The notes: generated from the letters alone by a model not told the origin. Shown: positions 11,640 to 23,883, numbered from the stretch's first letter. The stretch: DNA of 64,000 nucleotides from Dryocosmus kuriphilus (GCA_038277395.1 CM076194.1:179528636-179592635); one strand, 5' to 3'. Program-made: numbers and translations.

Positions 11640-13237
11640 GGTAGTGTTGACATAATTCTGCAAAGTTTCCAAAGCCTTTCTGCAAGATTCTATACTTGGC
11701 TTTACATTTTCGATTTGCTCTTCTTCTTCTGCTTCTTCTTCTTTTTTTATTAATACCGATGAAGCCAGCCCACAAACACAAATTTCATTGTCTACTCTGC
11801 TGTATTCTTTGAATGAAATTGATTCCTAGAATATATTTACATAATTATTATGTATATTATATGTGTATATATATGTATGTATATGTATAGTATAGTATAT
11901 GTACGAATATACGAAATAAACAAGGCAACATACTGGATGAGGTTTGAGCAAGTCATAATAATTCCATTCTTGACTTTCATAAACATCAACTTGTACTGGT
12001 AATTCTGCGTCACTTCTAGTCCAAGCTTTGTTGAAGCAATTTTTTATTTGTTCAGCAGATACAGATGCAGACACATTCTGCTAGTCATATTTGCAGGGAA
12101 GAATTCAATCTTCAAATTTATTAGTCGCAGTGAACCGATTGCATGAACAGAGCAATCGTCCAATGTAAGCAAGACGTAGCGATTTTGAACACGCATACGG
12201 CTATCAAATTTTATTAGCCATTTGCGAAAAGCAATCACATCGGTTCAAGCATTGCGTTGATGACTATATTCACAAGGCAATTTTCGTCGATCAATGTTTT
12301 TGAAACAGCGTGGATTATCCCACTTTCTTATTATCCAAGCGCGTAGTTTTTCGCTGCCATCTGAATTACATATAAACACAGCCGTCAATCTTTGTTTACT
12401 TTTGGTACCACCGTGACACTTTTCTCCATTAATGCCTAATGTTCATTCCGGCAGTAAATTGACAAATATACCACTCTCATCGAAATTAAAGATATCTTTT
12501 GGAGCATATGGTTTTTTCACATTGTTAAAATATGTAATCCATTCATTTGCATCCCTTTCAATAACTTTGTTTAACTCGCCACACACTGCAACACTTCCTA
12601 TGTTACGTCGATTTTTAAAACGATGCAGCCAACCACTGGAAAATTTCAAATCTTTTATACCTAAGTTTTCTACAATTTTTTCGGCTTTTTCCTGAATGAT
12701 AGGACCACTAATTGAAAGATTCGCACTTCGAACATTGTTAAACCACGTAAACAGCTCTTCCCCTAGATCTTCGTGTTTTGCGAGTCTCATCCGTTTTGCT
12801 TTTTGAGAAGGTGTCACAGAGCCTGTAGCTATAGTTTGATACAATTTTTCTTTTTTTCTCAAAATTGTTGATTAAGTTGATTTCGGTATATCAAAATCTT
12901 TGGCAATATCAGTTTTCGATTTTTCGCCTTTCTCAACTTCTTCTAGAATTTTTATCTATGTCGATAAATCGATAGACGTCTGTTTACGCTTCATGTTGAC
13001 GGCGAAGTGACAACGCTTTCCCTGCGAGATACCTCTTCCACTATCAAATTGCTCGTGTAAACCGGAAACATCTGTGCGTGGGGACTCGTGAATGTGTTCG
13101 AGATTCGTGTTAATGAAAGAATTCGGATAACGCGAATTTCTCCTATACAAGCCCATGTTATTTTCTAGGAACGAAAATTTTGTTCACGCTAAGGCGAAAT
13201 TCGTATTATCCGAGTTCGTGTTAACGAGGTTTTTCTG
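11640..13237 (-). mobile_element. Tigger/pogo DNA transposon remnant
   Basis: The right end at 13237 is a Tigger-type terminus. On the minus strand it begins CAGAAAAACCTCGTTAACAC directly after a TA. The motif TTCGTGTTAA recurs subterminally near 13097 and 13218. The element holds a broken DDE transposase. The matching left terminus was not found between 11.3 and 11.7 kb, so the left end is lost or too diverged and the boundary given is approximate. Confidence 0.7.
11826..12994 (-). pseudogene. Tigger/pogo (CENP-B-like) transposase, broken
   Basis: The frame starts at an ATG at 12994 (MKRKQTSIDLST). It contains a psq/CENP-B helix-turn-helix interrupted by two in-frame stops (near 12957 and 12865). 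A second DNA-binding domain follows (EELFTWFNNVRSANLSISGP, FSSGWLHRFKNR). The DDE domain begins with FNFDESGIFVNLLP (first Asp) near 12450 and continues after a gap with YVLLTLDDCSVHAIG (second Asp) near 12150. The third-Asp segment, normally after FFPANMTS, is missing: the reading passes straight to EQIKNCFNKAWTRSDAELP. The enzyme is therefore dead. The family call rests on the DESG and DDCSVH motifs plus the TIR. Confidence 0.8.
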
Positions 13238-13239
13238 TA

Positions 13240-13609
13240 AGTAAAAGTTTCAAAAAGAGATTGTACCAAAGTGTGTTTTACCACTTATTTTTCGTTATTA
13301 AATTTAAAAAATTTTTAGTGTGTTTTCTGCATGGCGAAGTAGCTTTTAACCTTTGATAATTTTTAAATTATTACTGAGATAGTATTTTTTTATTTCCTTT
13401 TTTCTGTATTCACGGAATACTTGACTTTAAAAATTTTCACGGCAGGAGTCCTCAAATTTTGAGAAACAACTTAACTAATATGTTTTTATTAGCAGTGTCT
13501 TGTGTCCCGATCTGGATAATTCGTGAAAGGTTAGATTTTTATGCTGAAGTAATTTTTTTATGTTGGTACGATTGAGAATTACGAACTAAAAAGTCTGAAA
13601 CAAATGAAC
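13240..13609. other. AT-rich spacer before LINE target duplication
   Basis: No gene or repeat is seen. The stretch lies between the Tigger terminus and the 15-bp duplication at 13610-13624. Confidence 0.4.
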
Positions 13610-13924
13610 GTATACCAACTTGTAGACTTTCTTTTCCGGTACCGATCGCGAGAGAGCTGGTTTGTTTCAAGTGTTGGTTTTTGGCTTTGGTGAAGAAGAT
13701 AAGTATGTGTGGAGGTAGAAATGGCGGTGAGTACGGTGATCAGGTGTGGGGGAAGAAGGGAGAGTGAAGGCAAATGTTTTAAGGGTGAAGGTAGGTTGTG
13801 TGGAGTGGAAAACAGAAAGGTGTGAGCGATTGAGGTTAGGTATAGTGCAAATAGGCGCTTGACAAGGGGGGTAAGAGGTAGGAGCTCAAGGCGGGACACG
13901 TCACGAAGCGTTGGGTAAGGTAGG

Positions 13925-14769
13925 ATGACGACTGTGGAAGGTCCGCCAGCTAACGCCAGAGGGCAACAGCTAACGGACGAACGCAGAGAACAGCAAGCGA
14001 TAGGAGAAGCGGGAGTTAATGAGAAGGAAAGTGTGGCGAGTGGGGAGTATAGCGAAGCCGAGCGTAGTGACAGTAACGGGGAGGAAAGGGCCATGACGCT
14101 GGCCAGAGAGGGGATAGCAGCCTCAAATTTACAGAGCCGTAATAGGCTGGACAGCGCGGGCGCAAGAAGAAGGGGTGACGGAGGGATGTGGAAAAAATTG
14201 GAAGCCCTCATAAAAAGGTTTATAGAGGAAACAAGGCAGAGATTGAATGACATGAATAGGAAGGAAAATGACGTAAGGGTGGAAGTGAGAAAAGTAAGAG
14301 AAAGTGGGAAGAGTGGGATAAACTATGGAAAGAAGAGAAAGACAAGGTATGGGAGAAATTAGAGAGTATAGAGAATAGACAGAGAGAGGTTGACGAACAG
14401 AGGAAAAATGAGATAAAACAGTTGGAAGAATGGGTAAGCGAACTAGAAATCAGAAACGAGCATATAAGGAAGGAAACAGAGAGGATGGAAGTAATAAAAG
14501 GGAGTGATGAGAACATGCGAAATGTGAATGAAAGATTGAAGACGAGATTGAGTGAGATTGAAAGAAGACTGGAAGGGGAAGAAAGGGCAAAGAGGAAAAC
14601 TAATATCATATTTCAGGGTTTGAAAGTGGAGAGTGAAACAGGAGAAGCGGAAATGAAAAGTCTAATGAGAGATATTGGAATACAGGTAAAGCTAGAAGGA
14701 GTTAAGAGAATAGGTGGGGCGAAGGAAGGAAAAGAAGGAATATTTCTAGTAAAAACAGGAAATGAGTAG
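13925..14769 (+). pseudogene. LINE ORF1, coiled coil and RNA-binding-like domain
   Basis: The ATG at 13925 opens MTTVEGPPANARGQQ. A charged N-terminal part (13925-14362) ends at a frameshift, and the reading resumes in another frame from about 14400 (EEWVSELEIRNEHI). A long Glu/Lys/Arg-rich heptad-like stretch suggests a coiled coil for trimer formation. It is followed by RKTNIIFQGLKVE, which resembles the start of the RRM-like domain of LINE-1-type ORF1 proteins. Such proteins bind their own RNA. It ends at a stop near 14767. One frameshift is certain. A distant ORF1 type is possible. Confidence 0.65.
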
Positions 14770-14960
14770 GAGAAAAAGAAAATAGTGCAGAAGAAAAAAT
14801 TATTGAGGGGAAGAAGGGAAAGAATTAAAGAAGACTTGACATGGAAGGAGAGAAAAAGGAGGTGGCAAATAGAACAAAGGGCAAATAGAAAATAGAAAAA
14901 AAGAAAATATAATAGAATAAATAGAAAAAAGGAACCAGGGTAAGGACTGGAAAAGATAGG

Positions 14961-17900
14961 ATGTGGGTAAATGGAGAGGTGTGGATATGGGATGAGAAAG
15001 TTGAAGAACTGAAGGAAGGCAGAAAAATGACGGAGAACGGTAGGAGAAACGATGTAAATAATGAGGACACTGGGGTCGCGGGAGGGGTTTACCCACAGAA
15101 AAAGGAATTAAAGGGAAGGAATAATGTAGGAAAAGACAAAAAGAGAGAATTAAAGGTAGCATTTTGGAATGTGTCAGGATTAAAGAACAAAGATACAGGA
15201 TTCTGGGAAGAAATACACAAGTGGGATGTGATAATGATGAGTGAATCATGGATGGATGAAAAAGACTGGAAAAGCATGAAAAGAAGATTACCGAGAGGAT
15301 ATGTGTGAGAGATGCAAGGAGCAAGAAAGGAAAACGTGAAAGGGTGAGGAATGGGTGGAATGTTGTCAGGGGTAAGAAAGGAATTGGTAGTAGAGGAGGA
15401 ACGATGTGAGAATGCCGAAGAAAAAGAGGGAACAATGGTGCGAAAAATAAGAGTGGGAAAAGTAAGAGTGAACATTGTATGCGTATATAGGAGAAGGGGA
15501 GAAGAAGAAGGATGGAATGTAATAAGAAGGTGGAGGGAGCAGAAAAAGGGGGATTTGGTGTTAATTGAGGGGAACTGAATGCTTGGACTGGAGAGCAAGG
15601 GGCAGAGATGTGGGATGAAGAAAACGAGGTATTTATGAGAAACTTGAGGCACGGGGAAACAGACCGAGCGGGGAAAACGCTTCTAGACCTAATAGGAGAG
15701 GTCGGGTGGTTCATATGTAACGGCAATAAAAAGAGGGGATGAAGAGGGAGAATTTACGTTTACAGGTAAAGGAGACACGGTAATCGACTACATTCTAGCA
15801 GAAGAAAGAATCAGGAAGTTGATGGTTAAAATGAAAGTAGGAAAGGAGATAGGGTCCGAACACTTCCCAGTGATAGCGACATTAAAAGGGGGTGGCTCAA
15901 AGCGCGAAAGAGGGAGTAAAAGAGAAGCTGGGGAAATAAAATTGAAATTGGGGAGATGGGGGCAGGATAAGTTAAGGGGTTCAGAGAAAAAATTAAAAAC
16001 TAGTATTGGGGAGAAATGGAAGAAGAAGGAAAAGATAAGATGATAGAAAAACTTAAAGGGGTGTTCGAAAAGATTAGGGACGAAGTGAGACCTCTAAACG
16101 AAGCAGAAACAGGTAAGAGAGGGTGGTGGGATGAGGAATGCAGAGTAAGTAAAGTGAATATGAAAGAATGTGAGGGAAAATGGAGGAGTGGAGAAATGGA
16201 GAAAGAAGATTACAACAGGAGGAAAAGAGAGCATGAGAGAATGTTGAGCGAAAAGAAGCAAAAGGAAAAAGAAAGGTACGTAAAAGAGGTTGAGAAAGCG
16301 GTAAACGAAGGGAGGTAATGGGAAGTGATAAATAGGGAAAGAGGAGGAAGAAAAGGTATAAACGAGGAAATACGGATGAAAGAGTGGACAGAATACATTA
16401 AGGGATTGCTAGAAGGTGTGGCAAATAGGGTGCGCGGAAAAGGGAGGAAGGTAGTTGCAGGGGAAGAAGACGGAGTAAACGAGATAAGTAGAAAGGAGAT
16501 AAATGAAGCAATCGCAAAGTTAAAAGGAAATAAGGCAACAGGGAAGGACGGCATAGAGAATGAAGCACTGAAATATGGTGGGGAAAGGGTGAAAGAAGAG
16601 ATGTGGAGAATTTGTAATAAGGTATGGAAAGGAGAAGGATGGCCGGAAGAGTGGAGGACAGGGCTGGTAGTGCCACTGAGTAAGAAAGGAGAAGGAATGT
16701 GCAGGATTATAGAGGTATGACACTCATATCTGTAGGATACAAAGTTTACACAGAGGTTATCAGGAGAAGATTGGAAAGACAGATCGAAGAGAAAGAGAGT
16801 ATACCACACAAACAAACAGGTTTTACGAAGGGGATGGAGACAAGGGACAATATATACGTGCTCAACTATTTAGTCAATAGGAACCTAGGTCAGAAGAAAG
16901 GGAAACTGGTCGCAATATTTGTAGACTTGAAAGCAGCGTTTGACTCGGTCAATAGAAGAGTGCTTTAGAAGGCCTTGAAAGAAAGAGGAATAGAAGAAAG
17001 TCTGGTTGAGAGGATAAAAGAAATATTTGTAGAAACTAGGATGATGGTAAGAATAGGAAAAAAGAAAGGAGAGGAGTTTTGGACGGGAAGGTGTCTGAGG
17101 CAGGGATGTCCGCTGAGCCCGCTACTGTTCAGTATTCTTTTGGCAGATTTAGAGAAAAAACTGGTAAGGAAAGGAAAAGGCGGAACGAAACTAGGAAATG
17201 GCAAGCTATATTCGCTAGCATACGCCGACGATATAGTGTTAGTAGCAGATCATGAAAGAGGGATGAGTTTAATGATGAAAATATTTGAAGAGTGTGTAAG
17301 AGAGAAAGATTTAACGGTGTATGTGAATAAATCTGAGATAATGTGTTTTAGAAAGAGAAAGTGTAGAATAGAGTATAAATGGAAGATGAATGGCCAGGTA
17401 ATGGAACTGGTAGAAGAGTTTTGTTACCTAGGTTTCTGGTTCGAAACAGGAGGAGGAAACGAATTGCAGGTGAAAAAGAGATTGGAAAGTGGAAGCAAGG
17501 TAATGGGCCAAGTGTGGGGCATATGAAAGAAGAGGTTCAAGGATGATTGGAGAATGAGAGTTTGGATGTTTGATGTGTTAGTGTGGTCAGTGGTAAGTTA
17601 TGGAGCGGAAATATGGGGATGGAAGGAATATAAGAGAGTAGAAAGCATGCAGGAGAGATTTCTGAGATGGGTCATGGGGATAGGATGGAGCTGTGCAGGT
17701 TATATGTTGAGGGAAGAGTTAGGCCGAGAAAAAGTGGTGGTAAGGCAACTAAAAAGAGCATGGAATTTTGAGGAAAAGCTAAGGAGGGGGAACGAAGTAA
17801 GGTAGCACAAGCGTGCTTAAGGGAGATAGAAGACAAAGGAAGGAGTGGAAACATGGGACGGTCGAAATGGGAAGGAGAAAGGTACGCAAGGAGGAGAGAA

Positions 17901-18333
17901 TGGAGTGTGAATGTGTGGAGTAGAGACTGGCAAGTAATAGAGGACGATATTCTGGCGAGAGAAGGAGAGGAAAGATGGAGAAAATTCTTGGAGTCGAGGT
18001 ACAACAGTTGGTACAGGATGGTCAAGTGGGAAGGAGAGCCAGAGTATCTGAAAAAGATAAAGAAAGAGAGTAAATGGAACAGAGTAATAAGATTTAGAAT
18101 GGGAGAGGGTGTAAGGGAATGTAGGTACTGGATAAATGAGCAGGAGAATCATTGTAGAGTATGTGGGTATGAACAGGAATCATAGGTGCATGTGTTAGAG
18201 AGATGTACAGGAGACGAAAATGATGGGAAGAGGTGGAAGGGAGAGTGAAAGAGATTCTGAATGGGAATGGACAGGGGGAGGGATGGATGAAGAAGCTGGA
18301 AAAGTTAAGAGAAAGAAAAGGTCTCATGATGTA
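14961..18333 (+). pseudogene. LINE ORF2, APE endonuclease and reverse transcriptase
   Basis: The endonuclease begins near 15150 with LKVAFWNVSGLKNKD and WDVIMMSESWMDE. The reverse transcriptase follows: NKATGKDGIENEALKYGG (about 16530), DYRGMTLISVGYKVYTE (about 16705), FVDLKAAFDSVNRRVL (about 16920, with a stop at 16966), CLRQGCPLSPLLFSILLADL (about 17095) and the catalytic LAYADDIVLVAD (about 17215). A C-terminal HCRVCGYEQES motif near 18150 resembles the zinc knuckle of LINE ORF2, and the reading stops near 18333. At least four frame changes (near 15.8-16.0, 16.7 and 17.8 kb) plus internal stops break it. The YADD catalytic pair is intact. The protein nicks target DNA and copies LINE RNA there. 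Confidence 0.85.
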
Positions 18334-18614
18334 ATTAAAAAATATTTAAAAATATAAAGTGGAACCGAGAAAGTAATTACCAATTATAGACTGCAAAGGT
18401 AAGAGGAAACGGAAGTCCTGGTCTCGATCGCAAGCGTGTAAGTTTAAGAGTAGGATAAGAAAATATGTATGTAATAGCGTAAGATAACGATAAGGGAGAA
18501 TATTGTATAAGGAATTATAAACATGTCAAATGGATTTGTAAAGACTCTCAAACCCGTAAAAGGTAGAGAGTATAAATAAACAAATGATGAATTATTAAGT
18601 ATACCAACGTGTAC

Positions 18615-20058
18615 CTGGCCTACCTAATCTCATTTATAAAATGTGATGAATGTGGTAGTATATACAGTGACTTTCCTTTATTATAATTTTAATGCTCGTA
18701 AGTATGCAATTAACAATTTCAAATTAAAATAGCTATCAGTTTCAATATGAGTTATTTTTTGTGCAGATTTTTCCAAAATTCCAAAGTTTTTACCATGAAT
18801 TATTACAAGGAGACCGTTTGATATATATATTTCGCATGGCGCCACATCGTGGGCTGCTTCCCACCAGCATCAGTGGTCTCTTTGTAGTACTTCGTGCTTT
18901 TTCCTGGTTTTTCTTATAGGTTATGTTTATTGTTTAACTTTTTCTACGTGGTTACATAATAATAATAATACGCACTGTATTTGTTTTTAAAATTTAGATG
19001 CAAAAAAATATAAAAGTTTGATTCAAGTAATAATACTTGCCTTTTTACCAACATTTCTAACTGTAATTCAAAACTTACGAAATTAAATTCCCCTCTTTAA
19101 AATTCGAAGAAAGGTACCTATTACTTTATCATAAAATTCATGCATTACAATCTGGAAACCTTCTATATTTTTAAATTTAATTCAAATTTATTTAAAAAGT
19201 TTTAAAAAATGATTACTTAATTAACACATGTGAGCTATAAATGACAGGCAATATGAAACACATACAACAATTATATTTTTATTCTAAATTGTTACTTCAA
19301 AATATTAGATATAATAAATTCATATCATGAATTGAAAAGAATTTTAAGTTTCAAATTACTTTATTCCAAATTACAAAGTTTGAACAAGTGAAAATTGGAG
19401 AGCTTTCAAATGGTATTAGATTTGACAATAATTCAACTTTTGTAAATTGTCAAGTGGAGTAGTAGGCAATACACACATGCATTCAAAACAAATATAATTA
19501 GAGAATGAACTTCCAGTCTACATCAATGTAAAATATTTCGAAAGACATTATCATCTCTGCGGGTGGCCACCTACAGCGACGAGTTTAATGTTGCTATAGC
19601 GCGTCAGGTGACTCTTTGTAGAAGTGGGGATAGGGTTCCTCAGGTAGCTGGCGATGAATTTACTATCGCCCGTTCTCGCAAATGTAAGTTCTGCGAACGC
19701 GCTGGGGCCGACCTCCCGTGGCGTGGGTCCCCATCGGCTATCGTATTCAACACTTGAATTGAACAATAGATACTCCCGAGTTCAGACTCATGTGGACCTC
19801 CCTCGAGCTCAGTATCCTAGGATCAGAGAAATCTGAGAGTGGTGGCGATGGCGGCAATGGGGCATCGATGGTGCCTGTGCCAGCGTAGTTTCAGTATGGT
19901 TGCGGGTGTCATGGAGAGAAACTGCATATTTCAAAGCTGTTGCTTAGATGTAGAATGCACTTGTTACACTCTAATTGTGTGTAGTGAATAGTCCTACAGT
20001 CCACCCTCTACACTCTACAGTTTACAGTTCTACTGTGTCTACAGTATACACTATCTAT

Positions 20059-20064
<6 letters not shown>
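18615..20064. other. Non-coding spacer with a short GC-richer patch
   Basis: Mostly AT-rich. A GC-richer patch at about 19555-19910 has short open frames on both strands (for example GGCCGACCTCCCGTGGCGTG) but no recognised domain. It may be an old exon or repeat fragment. Confidence 0.4.

Positions 20065-20114
<50 letters not shown>
20065..20114. repeat. (TA)n microsatellite at Helentron edge
   Basis: About 25 TA dinucleotides run directly up to the terminal hairpin of the Helentron-like element. Helentrons often insert into AT-rich simple repeats. Confidence 0.9.
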
Positions 20115-20117
<3 letters not shown>

Positions 20118-20342
20118 AGTGTTGACCATATAGTCAACACTAATGTGAAATTCAATGAAATTGTTTCGAAGATGCACTACGTGGAAGTAATCAATATTGT
20201 ATCTCAAAAATCTGTAACAAAAATTGTATTAAAATGTTCATATATAGAATATAATCAATATATCTAAAAATTTAATTAAAATATATCTAAAATTGATTTA
20301 ATTATTTAATTGAATATTAGGCCAAGAGAACATAGTTAATTT

Positions 20343-21740
20343 TTAATCAAAAATTTCTTTCCAAACAATATTTTTAATCATTTTATCATCTTCTGAATTA
20401 TTTTCAATATACAATTTATCAGAATTTTTACATCTAGATAAAGCTACATATAATTTTCCATGAGAAAATAAAGGTCTATGAAAGTATATTACCTATTCTT
20501 TCGAAACTTTGACCTTGAGATTTATTTATTGTAATTGCAAAAGCTAAAACAATTGGAAATAATTGTCTTCTATATGAAATAAATGGTAAAGAAGGAAATT
20601 CTCCAGAATCTAAATTATTCGTGATATAAAAGCTGTAGTTCCTTTTTTAGTACCAGTAATGATCATGACTTTAATATTAAATTTATATAATTCTAAAATT
20701 TTTAAACGTGTTCCATTGCAAAGACCATCGTTAATACTTTAATTTCTTATCAGCATTATAATTTCTCCAATTTTTAAAGCTAATTTATGAATTGGTAAAC
20801 CTGGAGATTTCAATGAATTTAAATATTCAATACGAAAATTTAATTGAAAATCCTCATCAGTTTGGTCCATTCCATTATTTTTTGCATTATCTATACTGTA
20901 ATATATTACATCTTTTGCTACAATTTTTAAAAATATTTTATTATTCAATTTATAAATGTCATGATTATGGCAAGCTAGTATTGCATAATCTGACAAATAA
21001 TCAGTTTCACTTATGTTTGTGCCATATATTTCTTTACATAGATCGTTTCGATATATGTTAAATCTAATGGCAATCTGAAAGTTCGATGACTTGTCATACC
21101 ACCAGTCAGTAAAATTGATGATATACCAGTCCATGCCATTGACACTACTTTTTCCCCATTTCCAATAAAGTAATGAATTAATGCTCTATATAGAAAAGTT
21201 TTCCCTGTACCCCCTGGACCATCAATGAAAATCATTTTACCCTAAAATTCAATTATTCTAAAAAAAATGTAATTTTGATCAACGTTTAATTGTTGCATTA
21301 ATTTAATACTGACCTTAGATCAATATCTAGAGGATTCGGTAAACCAAAATCATGACACGAAAGATTTTCTGAATTTAAAACTTCATTAATTTCTTGTGAT
21401 GCTCTTTACTAATTATCATCTTTAAATCCTTCACAAAAATAGTGTTTAAATTTATCCCAAATTTTATATGACGATATAACATTACCAGCAATTATAAACC
21501 AAGCTAAAAACTTCCTTAATTCCTTAGGGATCATGATATTACACGTTTCTTAAAAAATATTAAATATTTCAATGTCTGTTTCTACCAATCCCATGGCTAT
21601 AGCAGCATTTTGAAATGAATCATATGTAAAATTTTTAAATGTTTTTAAATCTTTAAAACACGTTACCCCCTTTATAAGATTTAAAATTAATTCTAAATGA
21701 AACCTTTCCTCATTTTTCCAAATACCTCCAATATTTTAAA
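20343..21740 (-). pseudogene. Helitron-type Pif1 helicase, degraded
   Basis: Read right to left. An upstream helicase region lies at about 21720-21330 (ELRKFLAWFII, FGLPNPLDIDLR). Then comes the Walker A box FIDGPGGTGKTFLYRAL (about 21190-21235), then TGGMTSHRTFRLPLDL. After a frameshift follows the C-terminal half: DYAILACHNHDIYKLN, LPIHKLALKIGEIIMLIRN (about 20740-20800), and the terminal SRCKNSDKLYIENN-like end to a stop at 20343. Such helicases unwind DNA during rolling-circle transposition. Several frameshifts and stops break it. The Rep HUH motif was not found. Confidence 0.75.
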
Positions 21741-21805
21741 ATACTTTAATTAAACTTTCCTCAACTGACAAATGTCTAATACAACATTCTAATCAATTCT
21801 CCGGA

Positions 21806-21865
21806 TATGTGTGTGTGTGTGTATGTGTGTGTGTATGTGTGTGTGTATGCGTATGTGTTTGTGTT
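21806..21865. repeat. (TG)n microsatellite
   Basis: About 60 bp of GT/TG repeats with a few interruptions, inside the Helentron-like element. A Cys-Val-rich open frame across it is an artefact. Confidence 0.9.
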
Positions 21866-22225
21866 TGGATGGATGTCGCCGGTTTTTGTCGCCACTATAA
21901 CTTAAAGACAGTTGTAGATAAATTGGTGAAATTTGTAGGGTTTATTTGCACCACCAATATCTCAAAACGTGCCCAAGGATTTTTCAAAATATTGAATTTT
22001 ACAATTTTTATGTACTTTTATAATTTTTGAAAATCAGTTTTGTACAGTAAAACTTTCTTCACTAACATAGTTCAAAGCTGATTTATTGGAAAGAAACATT
22101 CGTTTTGTCGAGACGAATCGATTCATCTATAGCATTAATAATTTTTTTTTTGAAGAATACAGAAGTTATGGTCATATAATTTAAAAATGGATTGTTTATA
22201 GTAAAGTGGTAAAAAAATCATTAAT

Positions 22226-22300
22226 GCTTCCTCTATGAGGAAGCAAATATATTTGCAACTACATTATAAAGAGGAAGCTAAGTGCTCATATGATGAGCAC
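22226..22300. repeat. Cluster of small perfect hairpins
   Basis: GCTTCCTC-TAT-GAGGAAGC (22226-22244) is followed at once by the palindrome AAATATATTT. A further copy of GAGGAAGC lies near 22271, then GTGCTCAT-ATG-ATGAGCAC (22282-22300). Stems are 8 bp and perfect. The role is unknown. The cluster sits between helicase and nested element. Confidence 0.6.
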
Positions 22301-22746
22301 CTTTTTAATTCATAAAACTGGAAAACACCCTAGATAGAATTCACAGCTAGTTTCTATTATAACTTTATTCTATATAACATTCTACTATAATGTTACTAAA
22401 TATATTTAGTATTTTAATTATTATTTAATTATTTAATTACTAATTTATTTATTAATTTTAAATCAAGATCTAATAATAAATAAATAATACTTTTTATTAC
22501 TTTTACTAATTTTAGAAACTAATAATTCAAAATATGGCGGTTCCCGTGTGGAAATTTTTAGTTGGCTCCCAGTAGGGCCCCCGTAATTTGCCCCTTTACT
22601 ACGCTGGCCATTCGTTGGCAAACTACGAAGGGCCAACATAGTTTCGACTTGCTCGCCTTTGAAGGCCCCACTTAGGTTGTCCTCGAAGGGTCAATAATGT
22701 TGCCCTCTGTAGTGCTCAGCTAAGCTCTCCCTCCACCAAATGGCTT

Positions 22747-22902
22747 AGGGAACGTCCATTAATTACGTAAGGGTGGGGGGGGGCAGCCAAATCTTACGAC
22801 CATATTATAGTTACATGCATTTACTATAGAAAAACCCTTACGCAGGGGGGGGGGGGTCTAAAATTCCAAAAATGACCCTTACGTAATTAATGGACGCTCC
22901 CT
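22747..22902. mobile_element. 156-bp MITE with 28-bp TIRs
   Basis: The left terminus AGGGAACGTCCATTAATTAC continues through GTAAGGGT and is matched by the inverted right terminus with one difference. The interior holds two poly-G runs of 9-11 bases. It is nested in the CCCGTGTGG element. It is non-autonomous, with no coding. Confidence 0.75.
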
Positions 22903-23086
22903 TATAGAACCATTAATAAAAAAAGTCTGTATGGATCTGACCGGTTTTTGTAAATAGATGTGTTTAGAATGCAAAAAAATTGTTTATATATTATTGCTGC
23001 AAATAAATTATGTTTAAAATTACACAATTTTACAAACATTTACTATATATATAATAGCATACCTAATTACTATGAAAAATCGCACC

Positions 23087-23171
23087 CGCAGAGGGTTCGA
23101 ACCCTACCTAGCACACCGAAAACTAACCTTATGTAAATATACCGCACGCCTTAGCCGAATGAGCTATTTGA
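23087..23171 (-). other. tRNA-like sequence with A and B boxes
   Basis: On the minus strand, TAGCTCATTCGGCTAAGGC resembles a pol III A box and GGGTTCGAACCC is a perfect B-box T-arm. The acceptor ends do not pair, so this is a tRNA-derived (SINE-like) or pseudo-tRNA sequence rather than a working tRNA. Confidence 0.5.
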
Positions 23172-23883
23172 CAACTTGAACTTTTTTGTCAAAAACGAAT
23201 CCAAGTGTTTCCTTAAAAAAGCCAGAGGATGGAGGGATATATATTTCTACATATTTGGAAGCTCGAAATGTTTTTAGAAGTTTCCAAATTTCCAAAATTC
23301 TCAAAAATTCAAAAATTCTTTAAAATTTCAAAAATTACTAAAATTCTCAAAAATGTTTAATATTACCAACATTTCTAATATTTCCTAAAATTTTCAAAAT
23401 TACCAAAATTCTCAAAAATTTTCCAAATTAATAAAATTTCAAATATTCTCTAAAACTTCCAAAATTCTCCGAAATTTCAAAAATTACCAAAATTCTCAAT
23501 CACTTCCAAAATCCTCAAAATTTTAGAAAGTCTTAAAAATTTTGGAAATTTTTGGAATATTTGAATATTTTTGGATTTTGGGGAAATTTTAATAATATTT
23601 GACGATTTTGAAAAAAAGGTTAAAAAAATCATGATAAAAGTGTTTTTTTGAATTTTTCATAACAATCTAATGTTTATTTTTGTATCAATTTTTTAATTTT
23701 TTGCTTAACTTGGAGATCAGACTTAGAATTTTTTGTACCAAAAAATAAAGGAGCAAATATGTAGGATCTTGCGAGGGCCCAACTGGGCATTTCCACAGTG
23801 GGCCGCCTTTGTGAGGCCTTTAGAGGGCCACTAATTAAAAAAGGCTAAGCTGATCAATTTCCACACGGGTTAAACAAAGTTCA

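Larger units (their letters stand above)
13625..18599 (+). mobile_element. APE-type LINE, near full length, purine-rich sense strand
   Basis: A 15-bp duplication flanks the element: GTATACCAACTTGTA at 13610-13624 and GTATACCAACGTGTA at 18600-18614 (14 of 15 identical). Between them lie a 5' region (about 300 bp), ORF1 (coiled coil plus RNA-binding-like domain), ORF2 (endonuclease, reverse transcriptase, C-terminal zinc motif) and an AT-rich 3' tail ending AATGATGAATTATTAA rather than a pure poly-A. The sense strand is strikingly rich in A and G along the whole length. The clade was not assigned. Frameshifts in both ORFs make it inactive. Confidence 0.85.
22543..23869. mobile_element. Nested 1.33-kb TIR element, unclassified
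   Basis: The ends are inverted repeats: CCCGTGTGGAAATT at 22543-22556 and its exact complement at 23856-23869. The termini carry further GGCCC/GGGCC-rich blocks. There is no coding capacity. The middle (about 23270-23560) is a low-complexity run of TTCCAAAATTCTCAAAAATT-like words. It interrupts the Helentron-like element. No target duplication was clear, so the superfamily is not assigned. Confidence 0.65.

Noticed and set aside
13579..18327. Long minus-strand open frames across the LINE, up to about 300 residues
   Set aside because: They are Ser/Leu/Phe/Pro-rich translations of the complement of a purine-rich sense strand that encodes clear LINE domains. No domains are seen in them.
21242..21313. 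Possible intron in the Helentron helicase
   Set aside because: The GT...AG pair exists, but helicase-like codons (LNVDQNYIFF) run through it, so a stop and frameshift explain it better.
21809..22030. Cys-Val repeat frame
   Set aside because: It is translation of a (TG)n microsatellite.
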